Source of the DNA: Torreya grandis | Lineage: Eukaryota > Streptophyta > Pinopsida > Cupressales > Taxaceae | Assembly (NCBI GenBank): GCA_037957365.1 | Contig: JARHVA010003637.1 | Coordinates: forward strand, 523,501 to 587,500 | Direction: 5' to 3' | Length of the DNA stretch: 64,000 nt | Shown here: positions 11,801 through 23,099 of the stretch, one piece after another | Layout: each line of letters starts with the position of its first letter | Numbering within the stretch: the stretch's first letter is position 1 | Translations under genes and position numbers: made by a program | Notes under the pieces: model-generated | Databases searched by the model: none | Told to the model about the DNA's origin: nothing | What the model saw: the letters and a program-made list of their open reading frames with translations, nothing else

Positions 11801-14800
11801 TCTTACAGGGGCTTATCGGTGCATCAATCACCTCAGGTACACATCCTAAGGATTTCAAAAATAATGGATTGGGATAATATCATGATAATTTACAAGATAT
11901 TTTTACATAATATATTTTTGTACCTTCATTTATGTCATCTTGACCTCCTTTGAGTCTCTTTCTTTAGTAACTCCCTGCTTACTTTCCATCTAGATTATCT
12001 AGCCACCCTATATTCCTATTGTATTGGATAGGTCAATATGTTAAATTTAGTCCTTGTATTGTATTAAATTGGATAATATATTTCTAATGAATATGTATAT
12101 CACTTATACTATATCATCCTAGCTGATATAGTTATGTGTTAGTTGACATCCTTTTAGACTATATCATTTTACCATATAATTTTGACCTAGAATTTAGGGT
12201 TAGTTTTGGGTCATGTTATTATTACAAAAAAAATGACACATTAATATACTATTATTATGCTCACATTTATTATTTTAAGTATTAAAATGATGAGTTAGAG
12301 GTTAAAGTCTTATATTAAAGGTCTAGTCTTGCATAAAAGTCTTTAAAGTTCAATAGGAGGAGTCATGTTAAGGAAGTTGACATCTTTAACTTATACCATC
12401 TCTTTCAAAGTTTCACTTGAGATAAAGGGGGATATTTATGTGATGATTAGTCTAATCAAAGGTATGTATCTCTATACCTCTTCTCTTTCATTTATTTACT
12501 TAGTAAATAGATTTGTTTGCTCATTATTATAGTGGATGTATTTTTTGAATCCTTTCTTATTCTTCTCATTGTATATAGTAAGTTGGTATATCTATAAAAA
12601 AAATTAGGATTACCATTATCTATTAGTTTCATAGAGTTCCCATTGGTTGATTTTTAAACTTAAAATGTTTTGATCTAAGGTGATATTTTCATTAATCCTA
12701 GATTTTACATTAAAGGGTTATATAGAAATGAAATGACATAAGGTTGATAATCAGATCTATACTAGGACAATTAGATGCTAAATTTGGATATAAGAATACA
12801 TTAAATTTATTATTTTGAGATAGTATAAATATATAAAGTACAAATATGTTATATATATATATATAATAAATAACTGATATACTTATCTTGTTCTAATTCT
12901 AATGAAATTTTGTATTTGGAATAGGTAGAAAGGACGTTGGAAGGAGATTCTAGAATAGTCATCAAATTATAGATTGGATGCTTCTAGTGATCTAAACACT
13001 AACACCATCCTGGGATGGTTGCATTGATTCTAATGTTTGGGTTTGATGCAAGTTCATTCTTATTATCACCATTGAGGGTTTAGTGGAAATAATGGACATT
13101 ATGACCTATAGTTTTTCATAGAGATTACCATTACAATCATGGCTCAGTTTGTTAGCCATGAGGGGAGATTTATGTGGAGTATATTTGGGGGTTTTGATAT
13201 TATTGAGGTGAGTTTTAATAATAAATTTCAAGCTTTTAAAAGAGGAGAACAAAAAGGAAAAATAGGAAGTGATTCAAAGTCTTACATTTTTTCATTAAAA
13301 ACTATCAAGTGAGTTTTGTTATGTTCTTTTACACTTGTAAGTGTTTATCCTTGTATATATTATGGTTTAATTTTTAAATTAGTTTAAAATATTTTTATTC
13401 ATGTAAAATAAAAATGGTTTTATGTGTTGTTTATATTTATGAAAAATTTGAATGTCATGGAATAAGGTTTTAACCTATCAAGGTTTATCAGTTTTATGCT
13501 TTGTTTAATGGTGGTTATCTGGTCATGGAAAAATAATAAGGAATGTTGTTTTGTTTTTATTATTAAGTTTTTTTATTGATTTAAGTTTGGTTATGTATGA
13601 CCCTAGAATCATGTCTTGATGGTTTGTTTTTTCATTCAAATGCAAAAATGATTTTTCTAAGTACATTATTGAATGGGATTTGGTTATTATTACATTTTGA
13701 TTATTTGTGTAATCATTTCCTTAGCCTATCGATTCAAGGCTGAAATTTTTTAATCTACATGTTATCATTTATTGTAAAAATGGTAAAACAAATAATGAAG
13801 GTTTTAAATTTATAATATTGATTATTAAATCATTTTAAAATTATTGATGTTGAAGTTAATACTTGACTATTGGAATTTTTAGTTCTATCTTATTGGAAAA
13901 ATTGTATGGTTATTTTTTGGGAATGTAAAGTTGTTTCCCTGTGTGTTATAGAGATAATGCTAACAACGTATTCATATATCATTTGGTTGTTTACCTAGTT
14001 GACTAAACTCAAATTCTAGGTTATTATTTTCAACTTTGTTTATATCAGGTTGTTGAGGTTTAATATTTTTCATTTATCATTTTTTTTACTAAAGAGATAT
14101 GTTCTTATTCTAGATTACCTAGTTTAGTGTAATGAAAAATAATATAAAGGTTATATAATGTATATAGTTGAATTTCATGATTTTATTCACTCAAATATAA
14201 TTTGAGGTTAAATATGTCAAGCTCAAGGTTATGAACTATAGTCTTTGGATTAGGTGTCAAGACACTAATCTCCTTGAATTAGAATGTGAGTGATTTCTCC
14301 TTATTTTATCTGAGTTGTGTTTTTAAAATAAGATCAAAATTATTTTTCTCATTATCTTCACCTATCCTTATTCCTAGATCTAAAACCAACTGATGGATGG
14401 GGTGGTCTAGGGTCACCAATAGGGGTGTCATTGGGATTGGAGAGATGTGTGTCTATTGATATTTCAAAACAGATGATTTAAATTATGCTTAAATTTATTT
14501 AGGATTTCATTTAAATGAACATTTTCTTATAAATTTTATGTAATATGAATCTCTTAGATTTGGTACTTGTATTATTTTATCTCTCTTTAAGATAATATGA
14601 CTTGATTCTATGAGTTAATAATTTTAGTAATATTGTTTAATTTAATTATATAAAGGAGTAAATATTTTTTTATGTTCAATTAATTCATAACTTAATTATT
14701 CTAATTGATACCCTTTAGTAACATTATTTTATATCTTTATTTGATATATTGATGAGCCTTTATAGTAGTGATATGCATGTATAATAATAGAATGATTATC

Positions 14801-15003
14801 AGAGCAAAAAATAAAATTACTTATTAGTTGGGTTGCAGTTATTACTAATTTTCATTGAAAGGTTTAGATGATAGTGTTGAAACTCTAAAATGATGCTTAT
14901 TAGAGTTATGATTATGGAAGGACATGATTTTATCTTAAGATTTCAATAGTATATTTTTATTTGATGAGTTAAAAATGGGTTAATGGGTCCCATACCCTTA
15001 AAA
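11801..15003. other. Unassigned AT-rich DNA
   Basis: No gene is supported. There is a short (TA)n run at 12850-12865. A purine tract of the LTR type (GATAAAGGGGGAT, about 12421-12433) could mark the 3' end of the gag-bearing element that starts near 9.8 kb, but no LTR pair was found to prove it. The remainder is A/T-rich with long T runs. Confidence 0.4.
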
Positions 15004-15034
15004 AATAAAGTGGAAGATAAGAATGAGAAATCAG

Positions 15035-15080
<46 letters not shown>
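15004..15080 (+). other. AATAAA followed by an A45 tract: 3' end of a retrotransposed RNA
   Basis: AATAAA at 15004-15009 is followed, 27 bases later, by an uninterrupted run of 45 A's (15036-15080). That is the normal spacing from polyadenylation signal to poly(A), so the tract is best read as the tail of an RNA copied into the genome from + strand (a LINE, SINE or processed transcript). The body upstream carries no frame I recognise and I could not find a matching target duplication. A simple A-run is the alternative. Confidence 0.5.
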
Positions 15081-15082
<2 letters not shown>

Positions 15083-15787
15083 TAGTACCCGATGAGAAAA
15101 GCCACCTTTAGCCTAAAATATGTTAATATTAAAAAAAAACCCAAAATAGACTAAATTTTCTAATCCAATAAGTCCATCTATTCAGACTCAAAATAATATA
15201 CTAATTTATTGGTCTCTATGTTCTTTTCTTTGTTACTCTTTCCTCTAGTCTAGTTCCCAAATGCCTATTATATCTCCTCATCTGGCCTCTTGCACTTTAG
15301 ACTAGCGAGCTTGAAATCCTCCCTCCCCTTCTTGATCTCCTTATTGTTTTACTCCTTACCACCACTATGTGTGTTTTTATATACATGGGGAGTGAACTTA
15401 GCTATGTTGAATTTTTGCTTTCCAAAGCTCAAATAAGAGGTTATTTAGATTAGAAATCCTTTTAATTTTTCAAAATAAAATCATCCAATATTTTTATGCA
15501 CAATATTTTTTGGATGGTACCCCACTTTGGTATATAACTTCTCAAGGAATTGATTGATGTCATCATTTATCTTAGGGTTCTCCATTTTTAACTATAATAT
15601 CTACCAAGGGATTATTCTTAAAATCCAAGATTGAAGCTTCTAGAGATCTTAGGAGAAAGAAAGGTAGGCTAATAATATGATCCATAAAATGGTTAATTTA
15701 GAGAAAAATTACCATATGCTTCCCTTCTAATAATGTAGCACATAATTTGTAAGCACACATCCAGTCATTTTCTAAGTAAATCCACCC
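15081..15787. other. Unassigned DNA downstream of the LINE
   Basis: Nothing coding is recognised. The stretch may contain the 3' untranslated part of the LINE on -, but no T-run marks its poly(A) tail on this side. Confidence 0.35.
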
Positions 15788-16249
15788 TCATGAACCCTTT
15801 CTATGATGAAATTTTTGTCTTCTTCTTCTCCTTGCTATAGAAGATGTTGAAAATCTCTTATTTCCTTTTTGGTCCTTGAATACTTTAAATCTCAAGTAGT
15901 CCATCCTTGTAATATCCCCTATTACCCCATGTCCATCGCCTCTTATTTTAGGATCCTCCAAAATGATCCTCCTACACAAAATCTGAGTCTGAGAAAGCAA
16001 TGAGAACAAGGGGGAATTTAAGATCCATATAAATTATTAATGATAGGTAAAAAATTACTCTAGGAATTTAAAGCCTTAAGGAGTGACTAAAATATAATGT
16101 CCTTTCATGTTTGAACATCTCTTCTCTTATGCTATGTGTGATGATTCATAAATAGGCACATCATATCATTTTATGGGATGTCCTTTATCGAGCTTGATAA
16201 AGGGGATGACATCATTAGGGAACTCTTCACCTTGCCATCATGTAAGGGA
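15788..16249 (-). pseudogene. Probable continuation of the LINE 3' region
   Basis: A - strand open frame (16009-15788) of about 73 codons ends in an arginine-rich stretch (SSIARRRRRQKFHHRKGS). It lies directly downstream of the LINE RNase H remnant on the same strand. I do not recognise its family. It may be the LINE ORF2 C-terminal tail, a 3' untranslated stretch, or unrelated sequence. Confidence 0.25.
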
Positions 16250-16680
16250 GATACTACTGACCCCTATGTTATCTATTTTTGAATCACTTATATTTCCCTC
16301 TCTATAAAAATGAGTGGTAGACACCCCTTTGAAGTAGGAAATCATGTTTTTTGCATCATTTATGATCCTAGTTATATTTCAGGATGACTGAGTCAATCCT
16401 TTTAAATAGTTGATGATATTCATGGAATCTTCCTTAACTTTTAGATAATCTATTTCAAGCTTAATCATAAGATTTATGCCCCATAAAATAGATTTAGCTT
16501 CAAAAACATGGTTTATTTGGATCCTAAGTGGTCCCACATAAGATACCCTAAGATTCCCATGAAAATCCTTGATTACTCCTCCCATTCCCATCAGACCTAG
16601 ATTTCCTTTAGTAGCACCATCAAAATTCAATTTGAACTAATGGGGATGATGATTAATCCACTTGACCTTAGATATATTAA
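16250..16680 (-). pseudogene. LINE RNase H domain (RVT_3 type)
   Basis: RNase H-like domain at the C-terminus of LINE ORF2, which would degrade the RNA strand of the RNA:DNA hybrid. The open part (16630-16379) reads NFDGATKGNLGLMGMGGVIK near its start, the first conserved aspartate block of this family. EAKSILWGI follows as the second block (Glu), and KVKEDSMNIINYL as the third, where Asp is expected in an EGDS-like motif and E-D-S is seen. After one stop the frame continues as HFYREGN, the usual end block, at about 16,300. The first ATG is not a true start, since the domain is internal to ORF2. Plant L1 elements commonly carry such a domain. Confidence 0.85.
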
Positions 16681-16899
16681 CCCACTACTTGTGATATTTG
16701 ATAGGAATCTCAAGATTAAGCTAGCTAAGAATCTATGAAAAATAAGGAGAACTAACCTCGTCAAAAGATGAAGCATAGGAAAACCAATTTTATTTTACAA
16801 AAGCCATGATTTTATTGAAAGTGGGTAAATGGCTAGGCTTGACATTATCAAATATAATCTAATTTATTGAGATTGATATTCCCTAAAAAATATGGGGAA

Positions 16900-17326
16900 T
16901 AACCAAGTTCCACCAAAATTATAGTGGTGGATAATCCCAAGGGGGCTTCCATTGATATATCAGGTCCTTAATAGTTTTAAGAGTTACCCAAGAGTAGTTG
17001 GAAAGGCTGAAGGAAGACTAAAATATGGATGAGGTAAAGGAAAATGATAGTAAATTTTTTTTTATAGATTCAACCTCATATTTATATAACATGCACCTAT
17101 TGGGGATTAGAATTCTTGTCCCTCATAAGATTATTCACCATAAGGATCTTGTGCTGATATTTTAACCAAAAGAATACATTAATCTTTGGGATGAGGTTTT
17201 TTTATCTAAAGAACATTCCATTTTTTTTCAATTTTTCCTATTCTTATAGGGAGAGGTATCCAAATTTAACTAAAAATAATTTGTTAGGGTCCTCTTTCTA
17301 TATGAGAGCATCTTCTTTTGGGAAGA
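16900..17326 (-). pseudogene. LINE ORF2 zinc-binding (zf-RVT-like) region
   Basis: Degraded stretch between the reverse transcriptase and RNase H. On - the fragment FFWLKYQHKILMVNNL with MRDKNSNP resembles the plant zf-RVT region (FFxWLxxxxxILTxxNLxxR), but the cysteines that should follow are lost. It resumes the LINE directly after element D, since the flank TCTTC on - is shared with the other side of the insertion. Confidence 0.6.
17322..17326 (+). repeat. Target-site duplication of element D, left copy (GAAGA)
   Basis: GAAGA immediately before the left LTR is repeated as GAAGA at 20,862-20,866 immediately after the right LTR. Five bases is the usual duplication length for LTR retrotransposons. 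Confidence 0.9.
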
Positions 17327-18420
17327 TGTAATATCCCCTATTTCCCTTCAATTCTAAAACTAGATATTTTTTGACTATTTCTTTGTATTTTGCATATAAA
17401 TATTGTCTCAAAACTTGATCTTTTGTAAATATGGAACAGTTCTCGGGTTGCTGTGTCAACAACACAATCGCCATCATCAATTGATATACAGCTAACATTA
17501 GTCTTTGTTGGTTGGCTACTCTACCGACATCGGTCTATAGTTGGCCGATGTCGGTCACTGGGATGCTGTTGTCAGTTCTTGTGTCCCCTGCGATGCTGTC
17601 TGACCTATCACAAATCGGTACAAAATTGTATCGATCGGTATGGATTCTGTATAAAAGCAAGATAATATGTTATGGTCTATATTCTGGTCCCTGATCTCAA
17701 GATATCTATCTGGACAATTTATTAAATAAAAACATAAGGAAATAAATACCTGAAATCCCTGTGATAACTTCTGTGTGAAGTTATCTCCCAAACCTGTAAA
17801 CCTCTATGATAACTTTTGTATGAAGCTATCTCTCAAATCAGCAATAGATCAGCTAATATTTCATAGCCTTTAAATCACACACACTAAAGAGTGGATGTTC
17901 TCCAATGCAAATGGAATCCTGGAACCCTTGGCTCAGTCTTCATAGAAGAATTCTTAGCAACAATCAATATCAATAATCAATTCAATTCTCTCCCATGAGA
18001 AACCCTTATACCCTCAAAAAGGTATGCTTTCCCTAATTAGGGTTTTCTTAAATTAAAATTAGGGTTTTTTAATTAAAATTAGACCAAATAATTAATATTT
18101 GATTAAATCAATCAAATATTAATATCTCCCTCAATACATGTCGGATCCTCGAATCGTCTGAAGCTAGAGAACTAGGGAGTGATTTTGCACATGATCATGC
18201 TAAAATAAGGATGCTCTACTGCATGTTAGAAGTCCCTAAATAATAGAAGCTTAGGCAAACATGTCTGAAAGAGCTTGAATGAAAACCAACTATAGAAATT
18301 TTGCTAATCGAAGCCAAGCCAAGCTCCACCATGACTGTCTATCAATCCTATCAGCCTACGAGGGTCACATAATAGGCTAACCATCACTCTAAATATGTCA
18401 AATAAAAATGGGACATGACA
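17327..18420 (-). repeat. Element D 3' LTR
   Basis: On - it starts TGTCATGTCCC and ends GGATATTACA, the canonical TG...CA. It aligns along its length with 19,614-20,861 but is 154 bases shorter, mainly because a block after TATTTTGC near 17,390 is missing. Two neighbouring copies of a hairpin-forming unit (GATAACTT, loop, AAGTTATC) lie at 17,763-17,786 and about 17,808-17,831, 45 bases apart. A GGTATAAGGG on - near 18,020 could be the promoter TATA box. Confidence 0.92.
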
Positions 18421-18438
18421 ATCCACCCCTCTTAAAAT
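18421..18438 (-). promoter_or_regulatory. Element D polypurine tract
   Basis: On - the sequence ATTTTAAGAGGGGTGGAT abuts the TGTCATG start of the 3' LTR, where plus-strand DNA synthesis is primed in LTR elements. Its position fixes the orientation of the element. Confidence 0.85.
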
Positions 18439-18825
18439 TGCTTATCCCCAAGCAATCTCGAAACAATAAACCAATCAATCCACCTGGATCCCAAATGTAG
18501 TCATGATCTATACTGATGACAATCAATGCAAGCTCCTACAATATCCTCTGAAATATAACCAAGAGGAATCCATAATCAAATTGGTGAATGCAACTCACCC
18601 AATCTCTAAAATCACAACTACCATGAATGTGTCGATACTGCAGGCTTTGTAACTTGTGACTACCAATTCCATCTACAAAAGATGGTGCCAATCCATCCCA
18701 TAACTGGTCCCTTTGTAAAGGTGGCACAACCAACTATACCACACTATCATTGGTGTGAGAAGAATTAATCTAGAGACTCAACTCCACTGGTATGCCAAAC
18801 TCATCAGGACCGAAACTCCCAAATC
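18439..18825 (-). other. Element D, region between gag-like frame and purine tract
   Basis: A short open stretch (18,733-18,536) is present but resembles nothing known and is broken on both sides. No protease, reverse transcriptase or integrase motif is found, so this is non-coding or decayed. Confidence 0.5.
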
Positions 18826-19494
18826 CTAAACATGTGTGTCAGCTCCAACAACATGTTCCTCAGCTACAACTGTAGGAATGTACTCACCAATAACACTCAA
18901 TGTACTAACCTTTGAGTATACCTCCACACTCTGAATGCCAACATCGGACTCATCCTTATCTAACTCTAAAGAAGCTACTGCTAAAACTATCTCATCATCA
19001 TAATCTTCAGCTCCCTCATCCTCTACAACTAACTGAGAGTCTAAATCCCCATGACTAAGCTCATCCACATGTCTCTCAGAATTCTAGTGAGCCACCTTCA
19101 TTGACTCTACCTTAAGCTCTGAAGCCCCAGTCTTTGACTCCTCAGAACTATCCCGCTATTTGGAATATTTTGATTTTGAATCCTCATAATATGCCCATAT
19201 CACATGATTTGCCTTGCCCTTAGGCCTCAAAGGACAATCATGATTGGCATCATATGGACCTTTGTAGTATAAGCAAAGCTTTTTCCTATGTAGATCATTA
19301 AGAGCCCCTCGATCCAAAGGTGGTGTTGTGGACCCTTTAAAAAAGGATGTCATATGCCATACTAATTTGGCTTCGAATGTATGGTCTAAAAGGATTTCAT
19401 TCATCCTCATCTGGGTTTTAACCAACTAGTTCAAACTTTGTTTCAGCTTCTTCATATCCTTGTCCCACTGTTTCTGAGTACTTGAAGTACCCAT
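18826..19494 (-). pseudogene. Element D gag-like protein with zinc-knuckle-like motif and acidic tail
   Basis: One frame runs from an ATG at 19,494 (MGTSSTQKQWDKDMKKL) to a stop at 18,826, about 222 codons with three internal stops. Around 19,270 it reads KLCLYYKGPYDANHDCPLRP: Cys, two residues, Tyr where the second Cys is expected, seven residues, His, one residue, Cys. This is the CX2CX7HXC nucleocapsid knuckle of many plant Ty3/gypsy gags, with one ligand lost. The second half (19,068-18,826) is acidic, with clusters such as VEDEGAEDYDDEI. There is no capsid major-homology region, so this seems a shortened gag. Its job would be RNA packaging; that is inference. Confidence 0.7.
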
Positions 19495-19548
19495 GATTTA
19501 CTAACTGATTGAATGTCCAATCTACCCAATAGGATGGCAAGAAATTTA

Positions 19549-19613
19549 GCTCTAATACCACTGTAATGTCCCTTTCTTAGGGTCTCCTTTTTAAAAAAAA
19601 GCTCTAATACCAC
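19549..19613 (-). promoter_or_regulatory. Element D primer-binding site, present twice
   Basis: The functional-looking copy (19,601-19,613, read on - as GTGGTATTAGAGC) abuts the 5' LTR. A second identical copy lies at 19,549-19,561 and is itself followed by TGTAATGTCCC, which looks like the end of another LTR. The unit of about 52 bases has thus been duplicated: primer site plus LTR edge. The tRNA assignment (initiator Met, with one C-to-T change) comes from the standard plant primer sequence. Confidence 0.8.
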
Positions 19614-20861
19614 TATAATATCCCTTATTTCCCTTCAATTTTAAAATTGGATATTTTTTGACTATTTCTCTATATTTTGCCTTTTAATGCTTTTCCATGA
19701 ATAAAGATATGATTTCGCAAGATAAATTCAATTAAATAGATAGACAATAGTATAATCTATCAACTAGTTAATCAGTACTCTTATTATTCTTTAGAATGAT
19801 TACAATAATGAATCTTTGGCATGCATATAAAGTAATACAAATATCATCTCAAAACTTGATCTTTTGCAAATCTAGAACAGCTCTCGGGTTGCTGTGTCAA
19901 CAACACAGTCACCATCTTCAGTCGATATACGACCGATGTCAGTCTTTGTTGGTTGGCTACTCTACCAACATCAGTTTGCAGTCGGCCGATGTCAGTCACT
20001 GGGATGCCAATGTTGGTTCCTGTGTCCCCTGCAGTGTTGTCTGACCTATCACAGATTGGTAAAGAATTATACGGATCAGTACATATTCTATACAAAAGCA
20101 AGATAATATGATGTAGTCTGTATTCTGGTCCCTAATCTCAATATCTCTATCTGGACAATTTATTATATCAAAACATAAGGAAATAAATACCTGAAATCGC
20201 TGTGATAACTTTTGTGTGAAGTTATCTCCCAAACCTATAAACCTCTGTGATAAATTTTGTATGAAGCTATCTCTCAAATTGGCAATGGATCAGTTGATAT
20301 TTCATAGCCTCTAAATCACACACACTAAAGAGTGGACGTTCTCCAATGCAAATGGAATCTTGGAACCCTTGGCTCAGTCTTCACAGAAGAATTCTTAGCA
20401 ACAATCAATATCAATAATCAATTCAATTCTCTCCCATGAGAAACCCTTATACCCTCAAAAAGGTATGCTTGCCCTAATTAGGGTTTTATTAAATTAGAAT
20501 TAGGGTTTATAAATTAAAATTAGACCAAATAATTAATATTTGATTAAATCAATCAAATATTAATATCTCCCTCAATACATGTCAGATCCTCAAACCATCT
20601 GAAGCTGGAGAACTAGGGAGTGATTCCACACATGATCATGCCAAAATAAGGATGCTCCACTACATGTCAGAAGTCCCTAAATAATAGGAGCTTAGGTAAA
20701 TGTGTCCAAAAGAGCCTGAATGAAAACCAATTGTAGAAATTTTGCTAATCGAAGCCAAGCCAAGCTCCACCATGACCCTCTATCCATCCTATCAGCCTAT
20801 GAGGGTCGCATAATAGGCTAACCATCACTCTGAACATGTCAACTGAAAAGGGGACATGATA
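19614..20861 (-). repeat. Element D 5' LTR
   Basis: Longer LTR copy, 1,248 bases. Its termini on - are TATCATGTCCC and GGATATTATA, each one transition away from TG...CA. It keeps a block of about 150 bases (about 19,682-19,835) that the 3' LTR lacks. The hairpin pair of the other LTR is present at 20,207-20,275 with the second arm weakened (GATAAATT). Confidence 0.92.
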
Positions 20862-20866
20862 GAAGA
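20862..20866 (+). repeat. Target-site duplication of element D, right copy (GAAGA)
   Basis: Identical to 17,322-17,326. The LINE reverse transcriptase reading on - resumes across the two copies. Confidence 0.9.
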
Positions 20867-22900
20867 TACTTATGTGAATGTTCTAAAGTGTGACATTTAA
20901 ATATTGTAAGAAAATAGCTTGGTACTAATTCAGATCTTCTTTATAGAGAAGTTTATACCTTTTTCTACCATTGATTTCCTCCCAGTAATTATACACCTTA
21001 TGATTGATTGTCTCTTTAAAGTGAGTTGACAACTCCACTGCTTAAGGTGAGGAAACTAACTAGGCTTAGATCTAGAGGTCCTACCAAAAATACACTTTTT
21101 TACCTATGATAATATTCCATTTTAGTCCTTTTCTAATAATATCCTTTCCATCTCTCAATGTTTTCCAAAATGTTGAACCATTTCTAGGGCCATCTTCTAC
21201 CAAGAAATAGGAATCATCCCAAAAAATTAAGTATTTATCCCTGATAATCCTAGTCTAATGATTGTCTTCCTTGACTACCCTCCATCCTTGGTTTGATAAA
21301 ATAGCTTGATTCATGAATCTTACCCTTATAAGGCCCAATCCTCCTTTAGAGGAAGGAAGACATGCTTTGTTCTAGGAAATAAGGGGGAATCTAAATCTAT
21401 CCTATGTTCCCCTCCAAAGAAATTTATTTTGTATTTGTTTAATATGATCTACAACTTTTCTTAGAATAAAAAATAAAGACATGAAATAAACATGTATGAT
21501 TTTTAATGAACTTTTAATAATTTGTAATTTTCTATCCTAAGACAACAAGTTCCCTTTCCACCCAAATAAAAAATCTCTAAATCATGTCAATGAGTGGATT
21601 CCAAAATTTTGTTTTCATAGGGACATTGAAAAAGGGAAAGCTAAGGTAAAAGGAGAGGAGATTCTTTATGACATAACCAATGATCCTAGAGATCTTATCT
21701 TCTAGAGAAAGTAGGGTGTTGATGAAGAACAAGAAATTTTTGAGGAAGTTAACACTTTGGTGAGAAAAAATTTCATAGATTTCAAGGATTTTCATGAAGT
21801 ACTTGGATTTAGAAAGTAAAGCTTCTCCCATCATCATATTGTCATCCATAAATTATTGATGGCTGATAGGTCTAGTGTTTTGAGCCATTGTGATTCCTTT
21901 GATAACTTTGGAAGTTATAGTCATGTTGATATTTCTACTCAAAGTTTTAGCCATTATGATAAACAAATAAGGAGAAAGTGGGTATCATTTTTTGAGTCCT
22001 CTACCTATCAAGAAGAAACCTTTGGTAAATCCATTGATAATTATTAAGAACATGGGGGTAGATATGCAGGAAGAAATCAAGTTTCTAATAGTCTGATTAA
22101 AACTGAACTTAAGGAGGATTCTATCAAGAAACTACCAAGAGACTCGATCATAAGATTTATTCATATCCAATTTGAGGAACATTCCTTGTTAAGAGGAATT
22201 AGAAATTAAGTGAATAGTTTTTTGGGAAATAATGATGTTGTTTGAAATTTGTCTACTAAACACAAAATCCCATTGTTGTTATGCAATTAGTTTACCAATC
22301 AACATTTGAATTCTTAAAGATTGGCCTTTCATGTAGATTTTATAAAAAGTGGAACAAAGGTTGATGGGCATGAAATATTTAAATTGATTATTCCCCTACT
22401 TCTTAGGAATGAGAAATATAAAGGTGTTATTGAAGTCTTTTAACATAGTTCTAGATTTAAAGAATTCATAAATAGCTAGATAGACTTCATTTTGGATGGT
22501 ATCCCAGAGAACCTAAAAATAAAATTAAAGGAAAACCATTAGTGTTAGGGGTTTTATACCCTTATAAGGAGAAAATAATGGATATGATTTATTTTTTTGA
22601 GGGAAGAGAGAGAATGGTGGCATTATCTTCTTGGGAAATAACTCCTTTTATGAGATTAACCACCTGATATTATAAATAAGCATCTTAAGAAGGGACAAAG
22701 GCTAAAAGATTTTTTTAGAAATTTACTATTGGAAGCTCAATGTCTTTTTCCTCATTATACCAGTTAGCATATTATCCCTTGAATTTTACAATGAAATTAT
22801 TTTGGTAATTCTTGGGCATTGAAGTATAGAAGTACTTAGTGTTTCTAGCTCCCTCCTTGATCCAAGTCTTCCTCAATTTTTCAAATCAGTAAAATTCTTC
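20867..22900 (-). pseudogene. LINE reverse transcriptase
   Basis: Reverse transcriptase part of LINE ORF2, which would copy the element RNA at the nicked target. On -, about 22,050-21,850, the palm reads SINGFTKGFFLIGRGL, then YPLSPYLFIIMAKTLSRNI, the GLxxGxPLSPxLFxLxxE block of L1 elements with the DPLSP step changed to YPLSP. The catalytic box at 21,851-21,840 is FMDD, where FADD is usual; both metal-binding aspartates remain. The following 90-codon open stretch (21,849-21,577) matches the thumb region up to a FWNPLIDMI end. Further down, fragments like HVYFMSLFFI and NQAILSNQGW match the conserved C-terminal block. Frameshifts and stops are numerous, and the last part is cut by element D. 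Confidence 0.88.
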
Positions 22901-23099
22901 CTTAGATTCTAGGTTATGGTAAAGGCTTAAGAACTACATTTATTTTGAATGCAAGGAAGGGGAAGACCCATAAGCATTGATTTATAACTCAATTCTACTA
23001 ATTTCCTCCTCAATATAATGTTTTAGAAAAAATATGTTCCCAAAAACTTCCTTATTCTATATCTTTAGTTTATTTCTTAACATGTGTAAATTTTAGGAC

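Larger units (their letters stand above)
17327..20861 (-). mobile_element. Element D: small non-autonomous LTR retrotransposon with a gag-like frame only
   Basis: Complete LTR element in - orientation, 3,535 bases, inserted in the LINE with GAAGA target duplications on both sides. The 5' LTR is 20,861-19,614 and the 3' LTR 18,420-17,327, with about 1.19 kb between them. A primer site (TGGTATTAGAGC on -, one base from the initiator tRNA-Met type TGGTATCAGAGC) follows the 5' LTR. A purine tract (TTTTAAGAGGGGTGGAT on -) precedes the 3' LTR. The interior holds one gag-like frame with a zinc-knuckle-like motif and an acidic tail, and no pol. This matches the class known in plants as terminal-repeat retrotransposons with GAG (TR-GAG). 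The LTRs differ mostly by C/T and G/A changes and one deletion, so the insertion is old. Confidence 0.9.

Noticed and set aside
11807..11838. Exon-like piece: pyrimidine-rich stretch ending in TTACAG, 28 bases, then GTACACATCC
   Set aside because: Too short, no neighbouring exons, and the reading runs to a stop soon after. Chance in AT-rich DNA is more likely than a host gene.
21856..22047. Open frame of 63 codons on + inside the LINE
   Set aside because: Antisense shadow of the LINE reverse transcriptase palm, which reads clearly on -.
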